Counted from the stretch's first letter, positions 17,310-26,855 are shown. The stretch is DNA of 64,000 bases from Desulfomonile tiedjei DSM 6799 (GCF_000266945.1 NC_018025.1:1054001-1118000), one strand, 5' to 3'. Numbers and translations are program-made. The notes: generated from the sequence alone by a model not told the origin.

Positions 17310-18635
17310 TTAATGGGGAAGAGCGCGAATAGCTCTTTCCAAGCGCCGATCACTCTGTTTTAATATGTCTTGATCGAGTTTTCCTTCCTTGTCCGCCTGG
17401 AGCAAAGTATACATGACGCGATAGTATTGATCCGGATCGTAACTGATCAGAATCAAATCAACGCCTGCATTTAAAGCTTCGATGCTCCCGTTATCCATGC
17501 CGATTTTGCTGCGGTACACGGCAAGCATGCTAAAGTTGTCGGTAATAAGAACTCCGTCATGCTTCCAGGTACCACGGATTAGACCTGCAATCACCTTTGG
17601 TGACATTGAGACCGGACGTTCTTTGTCTATGGCTGTCAATCTCGCATGACCCAGCATGACAAAGGCCCGGCTCTTTTTCATAAGATGGAGAAACGGCATC
17701 CAATCAGTCCTGGTAAGTTCCTCAAGAGAAGTAGTCAAGTCCGCATGATCGAGATGAGTATCTTCATATACTCTGCCCAAACCGGGAAAGTGCTTTAAGG
17801 TGGAACGTACACCGTGTTCATCCAGGGCTTCGCAATACCAAGCGGCCACTTGGGCGACAGTGGTAGGGTCATTTGAAATGGCTCGCTGAAAAATGCGTGT
17901 GTACTTATCGTCGGGGTTGATAATGTTAAAATTCAAGTCCACCACAGGAGCAAAATTCAAATTCACTCCCACTTCAGCAAGTTCTTGTCCCTGTTGACCG
18001 GCATATTGTCGAATATTCCGTTCAAGCAGGGCAACATCGGAAGTTCTCTTCACAATATCCCCAAGGAAAGGCAGGCGGGACAGCGGCGGAGATAATCGTG
18101 AAACACTGCCGCCTTCCTGGTCTGTGGCTATCCACAAAGGAGGCTGGAGCTGTTCTTTCCGCTGGTTTTGGAAAGAGCGGATTACGTTTTGTATATCAGC
18201 GGGACTCTTTCCGTTGACATTGGTGCTGGTGACGAACACACCGGAAATGGCCTTTAACTTGATAAGGCGCCGGAGTTCTCCGATGTCTCGGTAGCCGACA
18301 ATGAAATGTCTTCCAAGCTTTTCAAGCGCGGCCGGGTTTGCGTGAAGGACCTGATGGCGAACCCACCTGAAATGACCTTCCAGAGTTATACTGGTAATCA
18401 AGACAACGACAGCCACAAGCAATCCGGAGGCACTCAAAACTCTGAGCGCACGATGTTCGGGACGGGAAGATCGCAGCAGCCAAAATTCAATCACGATTAC
18501 AAGGAGCGGCATAGCCACCAGTCCCATGAACAGCAGATGACGAACAGTCGGCAAAAAGGGGGCTCGCCAGTCCCAGGCCAGTGGGAGCAGGGCGAGTACT
18601 ATCAAGAGATTCAGAGCAGCTAGAAAGATTTTCAT
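17310..18635 (-). CDS. Membrane-anchored GH3 beta-N-acetylhexosaminidase (NagZ-like)
   Basis: This protein of about 441 residues has three N-terminal hydrophobic segments (near 3-20, 32-53 and 66-84), then a glycoside hydrolase family 3 domain. Domain landmarks are IATDQEGG, NLNFAPVVDLN, the loop KHFPGLGRVYEDTHLDH with the acid/base dyad D-T-H (about 292-294) and ITDNFSM with nucleophile D about 366. The NagZ loop is normally KHFPGHG; here the His is Leu, but the D-x-H dyad is kept. NagZ removes N-acetylglucosamine from muropeptides in peptidoglycan recycling; canonical Gram-negative NagZ is a soluble cytosolic protein of about 340 residues, so this anchored form may act outside. An in-frame TTG at 18662 is an alternative start. 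Confidence 0.85.
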   Translation of the reverse strand: MKIFLAALNLLIVLALLPLAWDWRAPFLPTVRHLLFMGLVAMPLLVIVIEFWLLRSSRPEHRALRVLSASGLLVAVVVLITSITLEGHFRWVRHQVLHANPAALEKLGRHFIVGYRDIGELRRLIKLKAISGVFVTSTNVNGKSPADIQNVIRSFQNQRKEQLQPPLWIATDQEGGSVSRLSPPLSRLPFLGDIVKRTSDVALLERNIRQYAGQQGQELAEVGVNLNFAPVVDLNFNIINPDDKYTRIFQRAISNDPTTVAQVAAWYCEALDEHGVRSTLKHFPGLGRVYEDTHLDHADLTTSLEELTRTDWMPFLHLMKKSRAFVMLGHARLTAIDKERPVSMSPKVIAGLIRGTWKHDGVLITDNFSMLAVYRSKIGMDNGSIEALNAGVDLILISYDPDQYYRVMYTLLQADKEGKLDQDILKQSDRRLERAIRALPH

Positions 18636-18840
18636 TGTTATTACCAGCGGTTGCCGCAGCAAAGAATAGAAATCCTCAATTTCTCGCGTTTCCTATACTA
18701 CCAGGAAAATACCTTCAGTGAAGAACTCAATCGACTATACCACGACCGCTTCTTCATGGAATCTGAATACATTCTAACGTGATCCTTACAATCGCACGCT
18801 TTCGATAATGCATTCTGCAAATTAAGCATGCTAAATAATT

Positions 18841-19019
18841 ATAGCAGTTGACATAATTTCTGACCTTTTGAACACCGGGTCCTTGATAAGAAACGGTAGG
18901 GCACGGCGTCTCTGCCGTGCCGAACTGGTCGATTTTTTTGAAAAATGTGCCGGCACGGAGGCACGGCACCCACCGATTTTCCAGAAGCTCCATCAGACAA
19001 AAATTCTGACATTTGCTAT
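18841..19019 (+). mobile_element. MITE-like element, family D, copy 1 (179 bp)
   Basis: The left end ATAGCAGTTGACATAATTTC and the right end (complement ATAGCAAATGTCAGAATTTT) are imperfect terminal inverted repeats of about 22 bp. Inside are two palindromes, GGCACGGCGTCTCTGCCGTGCC and GTGCCGGCACGGAGGCACGG (shortened). A homologue is at 29582-29767. It lies in the 18663-19219 gap; nothing else is evident there. Confidence 0.7.
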
Positions 19020-19249
19020 TGTACATTCCGACTCAGAATTGTCCCGGGTTGCCCACCATTGGGAGCATGTCTATCGTACGCCTAACTGACAGTTCCGCTG
19101 AACTGCACGATTCATTATATCGGATCGGCTATCGCGAATGCCGGAGAAGTCAGGATTGTAGACATTGAACGGAGTCCGATTCGTGCAGCGGCGATCGGTC
19201 CACTGCAAAGGAGGATGCTGTGACTCCCCAGCGAATCCGGAGTAATCAT

Positions 19250-20515
19250 ATGATTCGATATATCATTGCAACTTATGGAAAATTAACGCAATTCGCGATG
19301 TTTTTCCTGGTGCTTCTTTTTATATCGGGATGCAACAAAGCGCAGCAGGTCGCTCAACCGCCTGCGTTGAAGGTAACTGTAGGCAAACCGCTCCAAGTGA
19401 ACATGATTGAGTGGGATCGGTTCACAGGACGGCTTGATTCTGTCGAAACAGTCGAAGTCAGGGCACGGGTGAGCGGGTACCTGGAATCCGTTCATTTCCG
19501 GGAGGGGGCACTGGTCAAGAAAGGAGACCTGCTCTTCGTTATCGATCCTCGACCGTTTGTGGCTGAACTGAACCGTACGGAAGGAGATCGTGCGAGGGCT
19601 CAAGCACGATATGAATTGGCGTCGCTCAGACTCAAACGATCCCGAGAACTGCTCGCCACCGCTTCAGTTTCTCAAGATGCATTCGATGAACGTGCGGCAG
19701 AGGAAAGACAATCCAAAGCAGAGTTGGCTTCAGCCAAAGCTGCCGAGGAGGCAGCCCGCCTGAATGTGGAATTCACGAAAATAACTGCTCCCATTTCGGG
19801 AAGAATCAGTCGGCTCTTTGTCACTGAAGGAAATCTCATTACTGGTGGAACCGGTCAAACCACGCTCCTGACCACAATTGTTTCTCTGGATCCAATTTAC
19901 TGTTACTTCGATTCGGACGAAAACACATATTTGAAGTATTCGCGGTTGGCTCGGGAGGGAAAGCGCCCCAATGACGGGAATGTAGGAATACCCGTCTACA
20001 TAGGATTGGCAGATCAGGAAGGCTTTCCGTACAAGGGACATATCGATTTTATCGACAATCGGATGGATCCCAACACGGGAACGATGCGCATAAGAGCTAA
20101 ACTGCCGAATCCCGATCTTGCTTTGACTCCCGGATTGTTTGCAAGGGTAAGAGTGCCTGGCAGCGAAGTGCTCGAAGCTCTTTTTGTGCCCGAAGAGGCC
20201 ATTGGAAGCGATCAATCAAGAAAATTCGTGTACGTGGTCGATGAAAAAAACGGTGTCGATCGTCGTTTTGTGCGACTCGGTCCCCGAGAGGAGCAATTTC
20301 GCGTGATTCGGGAAGGCCTGACAGCGAACGATCGCGTCATTGTCAGTGGTATCCAACGCATACGCCCGGGTGCCCCGGTAAATCCTGAAGAAGAACAGAT
20401 CGCAGTCGAGAAGAAAGATTGGATTCCGCAAGAATATATGGCTCTGCTGAAGGGGCAAGACACCAAGCACACTTTCTATCACGGAAATGGATTGGACAAG
20501 GTTCGAACCGATTGA
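19250..20515 (+). CDS. RND efflux periplasmic adaptor (membrane fusion) lipoprotein
   Basis: This AcrA/MexA-type adaptor has about 421 residues. The N-terminus is a lipoprotein signal (FFLVLLFISGC, Cys about 28), so it is anchored in the inner membrane. The lipoyl halves are visible: GYLESVHFREGALVKKGDLLFVIDP (in part) and the FTKITAPISGRISR segment, with an Ala/Glu-rich coiled-coil hairpin between about 110 and 180. The beta-barrel has GFPYKGHIDFIDNRMDPNTGTMRIRA. I chose ATG at 19250 (GGAG at 7 bases); a GTG at 19220 behind GGAGG is an equally good start ten codons upstream. The RND transporter gene follows 9 bp after the stop. No TolC-type gene or repressor is adjacent. Confidence 0.94.
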   Translation: MIRYIIATYGKLTQFAMFFLVLLFISGCNKAQQVAQPPALKVTVGKPLQVNMIEWDRFTGRLDSVETVEVRARVSGYLESVHFREGALVKKGDLLFVIDPRPFVAELNRTEGDRARAQARYELASLRLKRSRELLATASVSQDAFDERAAEERQSKAELASAKAAEEAARLNVEFTKITAPISGRISRLFVTEGNLITGGTGQTTLLTTIVSLDPIYCYFDSDENTYLKYSRLAREGKRPNDGNVGIPVYIGLADQEGFPYKGHIDFIDNRMDPNTGTMRIRAKLPNPDLALTPGLFARVRVPGSEVLEALFVPEEAIGSDQSRKFVYVVDEKNGVDRRFVRLGPREEQFRVIREGLTANDRVIVSGIQRIRPGAPVNPEEEQIAVEKKDWIPQEYMALLKGQDTKHTFYHGNGLDKVRTD

Positions 20516-20524
20516 GAACAGGAA

Positions 20525-23500
20525 ATGAAACTACCGCACTTCTTCATCGATCGTCCTATATTTGCGACGGTTCTCTCGATCGTAATTGTTCTGCTGGGAA
20601 TCGTCTCTTATTTCGGATTACCGGTAGCTCAATATCCCGAAGTCGTTCCGCCTACAATTGTTGTACGTGCCAATTACCCGGGCGCCACTCCGAAGACTCT
20701 CGCTGACACTGTTGCCACACCACTTGAGCAAGAGATCAACGGCGTTGAAGACATGCTCTACATGGAGTCTCAATCCACTCCTGACGGACAGATGCAACTC
20801 ACTGTCACCTTCAAGCTGGGAACAGATCTCGACAAGGCGCAAGTTCTCGTGCAAAACCGGGTGGCCATAGCAGAGGCTCGATTACCTGAAGATGTCCGCC
20901 GCATCGGGATAACCACTACGAAGAGTTCACCGGATCTCCTGATGGTAGTACATTTCGTTTCGCCCGATGAATCCCTGGATCAGGTCTATATCGGAAACTA
21001 TGCATATCTTCAGGTCAGAGATGTAATTTCCCGGCTGGAGGGAGTTGGAGATGTACTCCTGTTCGGCGCCCGGGAATATAGTATGCGAATCTGGCTGCTG
21101 CCGGACAGGCTTGCGGAACTCAATCTTACGGCAACGGACGTGGTACAGGCAATAAGAGCGCAGAACATTCAAGTGGCAGCCGGTGCACTCGGTCAGCCGC
21201 CTCTCGATCCGAACACGGGCTTTCAGGTGGCAATCAATACACAGGGTCGATTGGAACAACCGGAGGAGTTCGCTAAAATCGTGGTGAAATCCGGGGAAGG
21301 AGGCCGTCTGGTATTGTTGCAGGATGTGGCACGGGTGGAACTCGGTGCGAGGGATTACGGGGTAAACAGCTACCTCGACAAGCATACTGCTGTTGCAATG
21401 CTCGTCTTTCAGCGCCCGGGGTCAAATGCCATTGCGACTGCAGATGGAATTCTGGGCACAATGAAAGAATTGAGTCAGAAATTCCCTCCAGGACTCGAGT
21501 ATCGAGTAGTATACAATCCTACGGTGTTCGTGGCTCAGTCTATTAAGGCGGTCTATACCACGCTGTTCGAAGCATCTTTCCTCGTCACATTGGTTATCTT
21601 CATATTTTTGCAGAGTTGGCGTGCCACTATTATCCCGCTGGTTGCCATTCCCGTATCACTAATCGGTACATTCTTTGTAATGCTGTTACTCGGTTTTTCA
21701 TTGAATAATCTCTCACTTTTCGGGCTTGTTCTGGCTATCGGGATAGTGGTGGACGATGCTATTGTAGTCGTTGAAAATGTGGAACGAAATATTGAAGAAG
21801 GCTTGTCTCCGAAAGAAGCCACGCATAAAGCGATGGATGAAGTCGCATCTGCATTGATTTCCACAGCACTCGTATTAGTGGCCGTATTTGTTCCCACTGC
21901 ATTTCTCGGCGGAATCAGCGGACAATTTTACCGGCAGTTCGCTTTGACCCTGTCTGTTTCCACGGCTCTCTCCCTTGTGGTGTCGCTTACCCTTAGTCCG
22001 GCCATGGCGGCCCTGTTGCTTCGTCCCCAAACGGAAGCGAGGGGAGGATTTCAGCGTTTGTACGAGCGAATCTTCGGGTGGTTCTTTCGGGCCTTTAACT
22101 CGGCATTCTGGTTTTCAAGAGATCTCTACGGAAGGGCAATTGCTCGCATAACCCGGTTGGCTGCAATATGTCTGATCGTGTACGGAGGGTTGTTGCTCTT
22201 GACATACTGGAGCATCCAGCGTGTGCCCGTAGGATTTATCCCGCAGCAGGATCAGGGTTATCTGATAGTCAGCATTCAACTTCCGGATGGTGCATCACTG
22301 AATCGCACAGACGAGGTAGTGCGCAGGGCGGCAAGTTTGGCACAAGAAGTTCCCGGAATTACAGGAATCGTTTCATTCGCCGGCTTTTCCGGAGCAACGC
22401 GAACCAACAGCTCCAATGCGGGTGCGATTTTCACACGACTTGACGATCCATTTGTCCGGGCAGAAAAAGGGCTTTCCATGCAGAATATCCTGACCAACCT
22501 GAGGCAGAAGCTCTCGAAAATTCGAGAAGCATTCATTGTGGTGATTCCACCGCCACCAGTGCGAGGGATCGGCACAGGAGGCGGGTTCAGAATGCAAGTG
22601 CAGGATCGTTTCGGAGTCGGCACAAAAGTCTTGGACACTGCTGTAACAGATATTATTTCTGCCGCAAATCAGCAGCCGGAACTCGTGCAAGTCTTCACTA
22701 CTTTTCGTCCGGAAGCTCCCCAGCTCTACGTCGACATCGATCGCATCAAAGCACGAATGCTGGACGTTCCACTGGCAAATGTCTTCGATACTCTTCAGGT
22801 CTACCTCGGTTCAGTCTATGTGAACGACTTCAATCTCCTGGGGAGAGTTTACCGGGTTACCGCCCAGGCTGACGTAGCATATCGGAGCGATGCGAACGAT
22901 GTTCTGCAATTAAAGACCCGCAGTGGCAATGGTTCAACCGTCCCTCTGGGCTCCATTGCAGAGATACGCAACGTCACAGGGCCGGACAGAGTGATTCGTT
23001 ACAACTTATATCCGTCTGCTGATATCAATGGTGACATTCGGCCGGGTTTCAGTTCCGGTCAAGGACTGGACAAAATGGAAAAATTGGCAGGTCAAATTCT
23101 GCCTGAAGGACTTGCCATCGAATGGACGGATCTCGCGTTTCAGCAGAAGCTGGCAGGAAATGTAGCGATCTATATCTTCCCCTTATGTGTGCTTTTCGCT
23201 TTCCTTACTCTCTCTGCACAATACGAGAGCTGGTCTTTACCATTGGCAGTGATCCTGATTGTTCCGATGTCCGTATTGTGCGCACTCCTGGGGATTGAAT
23301 TCCGCGGCATGGAGAACAATATTCTGACTCAAATCGGTTTCCTGGTGCTAGTGGCACTGGCCTGTAAAAATGCGATTCTGATCGTGCAATTCGCGAAGAT
23401 GGCTGAAGACAGGGGCAGCGACCGATTCAAGGCCGTAGTCGAAGCCTGTCGACTGCGGTTGCGACCGATTCTGATGACTGCTTTCGCATTTATCCTGGGT

Positions 23501-23677
23501 GTCGTTCCGCTCGTAACAGCAGAGGGTCCCGGCTCGGAAATGAGGCAGGTGGTTGGCACAGCGGTCTTCTCCGGAATGTTGGGAGTAACTCTGTTCGGGC
23601 TTTTCCTGACGCCCGTGTTTTATGTGGTGCTGCGCAAATTCGCGAAATCAGCAGACAAGTCATCCCGATCTCTATAG
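20525..23677 (+). CDS. RND multidrug efflux transporter (AcrB/HAE1 family)
   Basis: This 1050-residue inner-membrane proton antiporter exports hydrophobic or amphiphilic compounds through a tripartite complex with the adaptor. The HAE1 layout is complete: MKLPHFFIDRPIFATVLSIV start (first segment), periplasmic porter domain, TM region with the proton-relay pair DD at about 410-411 (GIVVDDAIVVVEN) and the relay lysine at about 948 (ALACKNAILIVQFA). The gene is 9 bp after the adaptor, so they are co-transcribed. It has no associated outer membrane factor gene here and must share a TolC homologue elsewhere. Its substrate range is not deducible. Confidence 0.96.
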   Translation: MKLPHFFIDRPIFATVLSIVIVLLGIVSYFGLPVAQYPEVVPPTIVVRANYPGATPKTLADTVATPLEQEINGVEDMLYMESQSTPDGQMQLTVTFKLGTDLDKAQVLVQNRVAIAEARLPEDVRRIGITTTKSSPDLLMVVHFVSPDESLDQVYIGNYAYLQVRDVISRLEGVGDVLLFGAREYSMRIWLLPDRLAELNLTATDVVQAIRAQNIQVAAGALGQPPLDPNTGFQVAINTQGRLEQPEEFAKIVVKSGEGGRLVLLQDVARVELGARDYGVNSYLDKHTAVAMLVFQRPGSNAIATADGILGTMKELSQKFPPGLEYRVVYNPTVFVAQSIKAVYTTLFEASFLVTLVIFIFLQSWRATIIPLVAIPVSLIGTFFVMLLLGFSLNNLSLFGLVLAIGIVVDDAIVVVENVERNIEEGLSPKEATHKAMDEVASALISTALVLVAVFVPTAFLGGISGQFYRQFALTLSVSTALSLVVSLTLSPAMAALLLRPQTEARGGFQRLYERIFGWFFRAFNSAFWFSRDLYGRAIARITRLAAICLIVYGGLLLLTYWSIQRVPVGFIPQQDQGYLIVSIQLPDGASLNRTDEVVRRAASLAQEVPGITGIVSFAGFSGATRTNSSNAGAIFTRLDDPFVRAEKGLSMQNILTNLRQKLSKIREAFIVVIPPPPVRGIGTGGGFRMQVQDRFGVGTKVLDTAVTDIISAANQQPELVQVFTTFRPEAPQLYVDIDRIKARMLDVPLANVFDTLQVYLGSVYVNDFNLLGRVYRVTAQADVAYRSDANDVLQLKTRSGNGSTVPLGSIAEIRNVTGPDRVIRYNLYPSADINGDIRPGFSSGQGLDKMEKLAGQILPEGLAIEWTDLAFQQKLAGNVAIYIFPLCVLFAFLTLSAQYESWSLPLAVILIVPMSVLCALLGIEFRGMENNILTQIGFLVLVALACKNAILIVQFAKMAEDRGSDRFKAVVEACRLRLRPILMTAFAFILGVVPLVTAEGPGSEMRQVVGTAVFSGMLGVTLFGLFLTPVFYVVLRKFAKSADKSSRSL

Positions 23678-23723
23678 AATGAGGGATTTAGAGTGCTTCC
23701 GATCTTAACCTGACTGGAAAAAT

Positions 23724-25043
23724 CTATGTATCATATGTTTGAACGCTAGCAATGTGATGATTTTCCAGTTGATGCCGGATTATGTAAGCGGAAACCCCGA
23801 ATTCTTCAGCTACTTCTTCCGCCTGGTCCCACGTGATTATGGGAATTCTGATTCGAGCTCGTAATGCCGAAGCAGGAGCGAGCAACTCGGCCGCGAATGC
23901 TCGATTTCGCTTCTGTTGCTCGGTATTGGCCTCAGTAATCAGCGCTCCACGCTGATTAGATGACGCAAGGTATTCAAAAAGCGCTCTGCAGAGATAAAAC
24001 ATGTGAGCCGTAGTGCGTGCCTCCCTAGTGACGAACACTGGACTCAATTTAGCATTGACACCCATCAATGCGACGAAAGGTGTCTCTCGATCACTAAATT
24101 TTGTCATTACCTTTGAAAGGCTCTCTTCAGTTGTTCCAAGGGCATGCGCAATTGTCTTAATCGACTTCAATGGCGCTCCGTTCAATCCCAGGTGGGTGCG
24201 CATCCTTTGAGCAAAAGAATAGCCTTGTTCCCAAGGCATTGACCCGGAGAAGTCGATCCACCCTTCTGCGGCGTGACGAAGTTCTCTGAGGGAAGTCAAG
24301 TCTTCCTCATTGCTCTGTGCGCGACTGAATGCGTCCCGGATCTCTTCGGCATCCGCGATCAATTCCGTTCTCCGAGCGGCTCGGAAAAATTCGGTCAGCA
24401 TTTCTTCAGGTAATCGATCCGCGGCTTTTTCTATTTCCTGTTGCTGATTTTCATCCAATGAGTAGGGGTCTAATCCTAGCGAACCGGCACACCTGCAGAA
24501 TTTCTTCTCCTCGGGATCCGCCGATTGGATGGCCTCCCAGTCCTGTTGCATTAAAGTATCCGTGATTTCATAGTTCTCTAGTCGGCCCACGACTGCGGTA
24601 ATGAGCGATGAGAACTTCGCTTTCACTAGACTTGTCTTCGTCCAGAACGCACCTCGTCCTTGAAATTCGAGACCGTGAAAAGTCAACAGTTCAGGAGACC
24701 AAGAAAGCATGACCATCGAGCCTGCAGGATGAATTCGGAGCGGAGGGAGGGCATAACCTTCACGCGCACTCACTAAAGAGTGACGCGTATCGTAACCGGG
24801 GCGATCAGCCAACGGAGGGCCCGGTTCGTTCCAGAGAGGCCACCACTGAGTAACCAGCCATTCTGCCAATGGATACAGTGGCAAATAGACAGCGTCTCTC
24901 ACGGTTTTCGATCGATCATCGTAGACCCTGGTCACTGGGTAACCGTCCACCACAATTGAAAGCCTCGCCCAGGTGGCCCTCAATTCGGCTCCTTTAGCAC
25001 CCAGGGGATCTATCCATTCAAAATCAAGCGAGAAATCATCCAT
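23724..25043 (-). CDS. ImmA/IrrE-like domain protein with lost zinc motif, uncharacterised
   Basis: This protein has about 439 residues. The first ~230 have no family I can name (motifs DGYPVTRVYDD and YPLAEWLVTQWWPLWNEP). About 260-330 is helical with a possible helix-turn-helix (KSIKTIAHALGTTEESLSKV). The end resembles the ImmA/IrrE peptidase (COG2856) tail, EQQKRNRAFAAELLAPASALR, but where HExxH is expected there is ARTTAHMFYLCRALFEYL, without the zinc ligands. So it is probably not a peptidase. I chose ATG at 25043: it overlaps the upstream gene's stop as ATGGATGA, a coupling pattern; an ATG at 25106 is possible. It is coupled to the 133-residue gene. A regulatory, toxin-antitoxin or defence-like role is speculation. 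Confidence 0.75.
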   Translation of the reverse strand: MDDFSLDFEWIDPLGAKGAELRATWARLSIVVDGYPVTRVYDDRSKTVRDAVYLPLYPLAEWLVTQWWPLWNEPGPPLADRPGYDTRHSLVSAREGYALPPLRIHPAGSMVMLSWSPELLTFHGLEFQGRGAFWTKTSLVKAKFSSLITAVVGRLENYEITDTLMQQDWEAIQSADPEEKKFCRCAGSLGLDPYSLDENQQQEIEKAADRLPEEMLTEFFRAARRTELIADAEEIRDAFSRAQSNEEDLTSLRELRHAAEGWIDFSGSMPWEQGYSFAQRMRTHLGLNGAPLKSIKTIAHALGTTEESLSKVMTKFSDRETPFVALMGVNAKLSPVFVTREARTTAHMFYLCRALFEYLASSNQRGALITEANTEQQKRNRAFAAELLAPASALRARIRIPIITWDQAEEVAEEFGVSAYIIRHQLENHHIASVQTYDT

Positions 25044-25437
25044 AAATCGAATCCAGGCCCTCCGGCCATTCCGTCTTGTTGAGTGGGTATCCTTTGTATT
25101 CTCCACTCTCTCTATTCACGAGGCGTGCCTCGTATACGACATCGCCATCCTTGTACCAGACATATCTGGGAAAATCACCTTCGTACATTCCACCAATAGC
25201 TCCCCGCAGGATTGCAGTTTGCAGCCACTGAGTAACTCGTTCATGATCTTGTGACAGTTGACGATCACATAAAGAGGCATCTGCCCGCGGCCTCGGCTGC
25301 CCGGCGAAAGATGGGGTATCCTTATGTTCGGGGCTACCTATATAACTAACCCGTTCTGCAATGGCAGCTCCATTCACTACTTCTGGCCTTTCAATTTGAC
25401 GGGGTAGCACGTGTTTTCGCTTCGGCGCTCTCATCAC
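25036..25437 (-). CDS. Uncharacterised 133-residue protein coupled to ImmA-like gene
   Basis: I do not recognise a named domain. The first 60 residues are basic and polar, probably disordered; the C-terminal 70 (VTQWLQTAILRGAIGGMYEG, then FPRYVWYKDGDVVYEARLVN and GEYKGYPLNKTEWP) look like one compact small domain. There is no signal or membrane segment. The 8-bp overlap with the following gene implies that the two products act together. GC content and codon use look ordinary for the window by eye. Confidence 0.7.
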   Translation of the reverse strand: MMRAPKRKHVLPRQIERPEVVNGAAIAERVSYIGSPEHKDTPSFAGQPRPRADASLCDRQLSQDHERVTQWLQTAILRGAIGGMYEGDFPRYVWYKDGDVVYEARLVNRESGEYKGYPLNKTEWPEGLDSIYG

Positions 25438-25853
25438 GATACCTCTATACCGGTCGGAAATGTCGCACCATTGAATATGAGCGACCTTCTCTTCCAGAGC
25501 CCTTGTTTCGTCTCAGGATAGCAAAATAAGACCTTCTGAGAACCTGTACACATCCATCATAGAACTTAATTCGGGATTCTGGCAAGTTCCAAATGGATCA
25601 AGTGGGCGAATCTTTCTTGTCGATTCACTGCTGCCCCTGGTTTCTTTCCCCGCAAATAAACAATACTGATATTTTGAGAAACCAATAAGTGGCTGTAAGG
25701 ATTTTGTGAGGTCTCTATTCTTTCGAAACGGGACGTTGTGGAATCGACCACTGAGGAATAAAAAGTCACCTGCCCTCTGAACAGCAAAAGTCAGAGCAGT
25801 TATTCTTGAATCACGAAATTTCTCCTACTAAATATTTCTTTTACATTGCTCGC
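25438..25853. other. Non-coding or unassigned stretch
   Basis: I see no supportable gene here. A 73-codon frame on the minus strand (25566-25787) starts with TTG, lacks a ribosome-binding site and resembles nothing known, so I left it out. Confidence 0.4.
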
Positions 25854-25943
25854 CTAATCACGGTACATTTTTCCGAAACGCACCAGGAAGAGAATAAATC
25901 CGGCTATCCAGACAAATGCATACAAAGCAGTTTCTAAATCCAT
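25854..25943 (-). CDS. 29-residue single-pass small membrane protein
   Basis: The minus strand has AAGGAGGC five bases before ATG, then a frame of 29 codons: MDLETALYAFVWIAGFILFL then VRFGKMYRD. Residues 7-20 form one hydrophobic segment with acidic residues before and basic residues after. The ribosome-binding site is among the strongest in the window. Such short proteins often are subunits or regulators of membrane complexes. No partner is adjacent: the formyltransferase (26085) lies upstream on the same strand. I know no homologue; it is possibly real, judged on ribosome-binding site and composition. Confidence 0.55.
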   Translation of the reverse strand: MDLETALYAFVWIAGFILFLVRFGKMYRD

Positions 25944-26084
25944 TTTTGTGCCTCCTTAAACGTTTTGCACAATCATTCATATTACAAGAATAACCATGGA
26001 ATGTGAAAAAACCAAGCTTATTTTTCAAAAATAGCGAAGGATACCTCGAGCCTTACAGATTATGAAAAGTAAAGCTAATCAACA

Positions 26085-26855
26085 TTAGGTGGTATTGTCG
26101 ATCATTTTCTTGTGATTTCGAATCATTCGCAAGAATTGCCAGATGGTTGGAGTGGTATAGGGTCTGCCTCGGTCTTGTATCTTTGCAGCATCCCTCAATT
26201 GTAAATAATTTTCACATACATATGCTATAGCATGCGGAACGTGTGACCAGGCAGTCTCCAAGTTTCTCTTTACTGTTTCTCGGAGCGTAGGATGCAATAC
26301 AATAGGATACTTCTCCTGAAAAAGTATGGGCCCTGTGTCAATATGATCGTCTATTTGATGAATAGTGAAACCGGTTTCCTGCAAGCCTTCATAGATCGGC
26401 CATATTATACTGTGAGCTCCCTGGAATCTCGGGAGGATTTCTGTATGCACATTGATCGTGCCGTAAGTTGGCAATGAAAAAATCTTACTTGCAATGTACC
26501 CGTTCCCAAGGGAGATGCCTAAATCGGCACGGCATTCCTTCAGCAACTCTGCGGTCCTTGCGGAGTTTGTGTGATCGCTTTCTATTATCTCCACATGATG
26601 TTGGCTGCATACTTTCTCGATATCATCGACTTCTTCGTCTTTGTACCAATCACGAATTCTGATGCCATTCAGTGCACCCAACAGGCCTATCCGCATTGTT
26701 TTTCGGGTTTTGCGTACAAGCGCTTTGGAGAAATCCGGCGCTGTACTATTGGTGAGAATAAGCCTGACGACATTCAAGCGAGGATTAGCGCATAATACCG
26801 GTACAGAGCGAGACGCATATCCTCGCCTGACGGAGGTAAGAATAACCAGTCTCAT
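26085..26855 (-). CDS. Formyltransferase-family enzyme, probably sugar N-formyltransferase
   Basis: This 256-residue protein has the formyl-transferase catalytic fold (GART/Fmt type). The catalytic triad is in place: N135 and H137 (TINVHTEILPRFQG) and D173 (HIDTGPILF). It lacks the C-terminal tRNA-binding domain of Fmt and is too divergent for purine GART, so a 10-formyl-tetrahydrofolate-dependent N-formylation of an amino sugar, as in WbkC or VioF, is the best reading. The gene overlaps the deacetylase gene by 4 bp (ATGA). In this context it probably decorates a surface polysaccharide precursor (inference). Confidence 0.85.
   Translation of the reverse strand: MRLVILTSVRRGYASRSVPVLCANPRLNVVRLILTNSTAPDFSKALVRKTRKTMRIGLLGALNGIRIRDWYKDEEVDDIEKVCSQHHVEIIESDHTNSARTAELLKECRADLGISLGNGYIASKIFSLPTYGTINVHTEILPRFQGAHSIIWPIYEGLQETGFTIHQIDDHIDTGPILFQEKYPIVLHPTLRETVKRNLETAWSHVPHAIAYVCENYLQLRDAAKIQDRGRPYTTPTIWQFLRMIRNHKKMIDNTT

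Noticed and set aside
25566-25787. 73-codon minus-strand frame
   Set aside because: TTG start without a ribosome-binding site and no similarity to known families.
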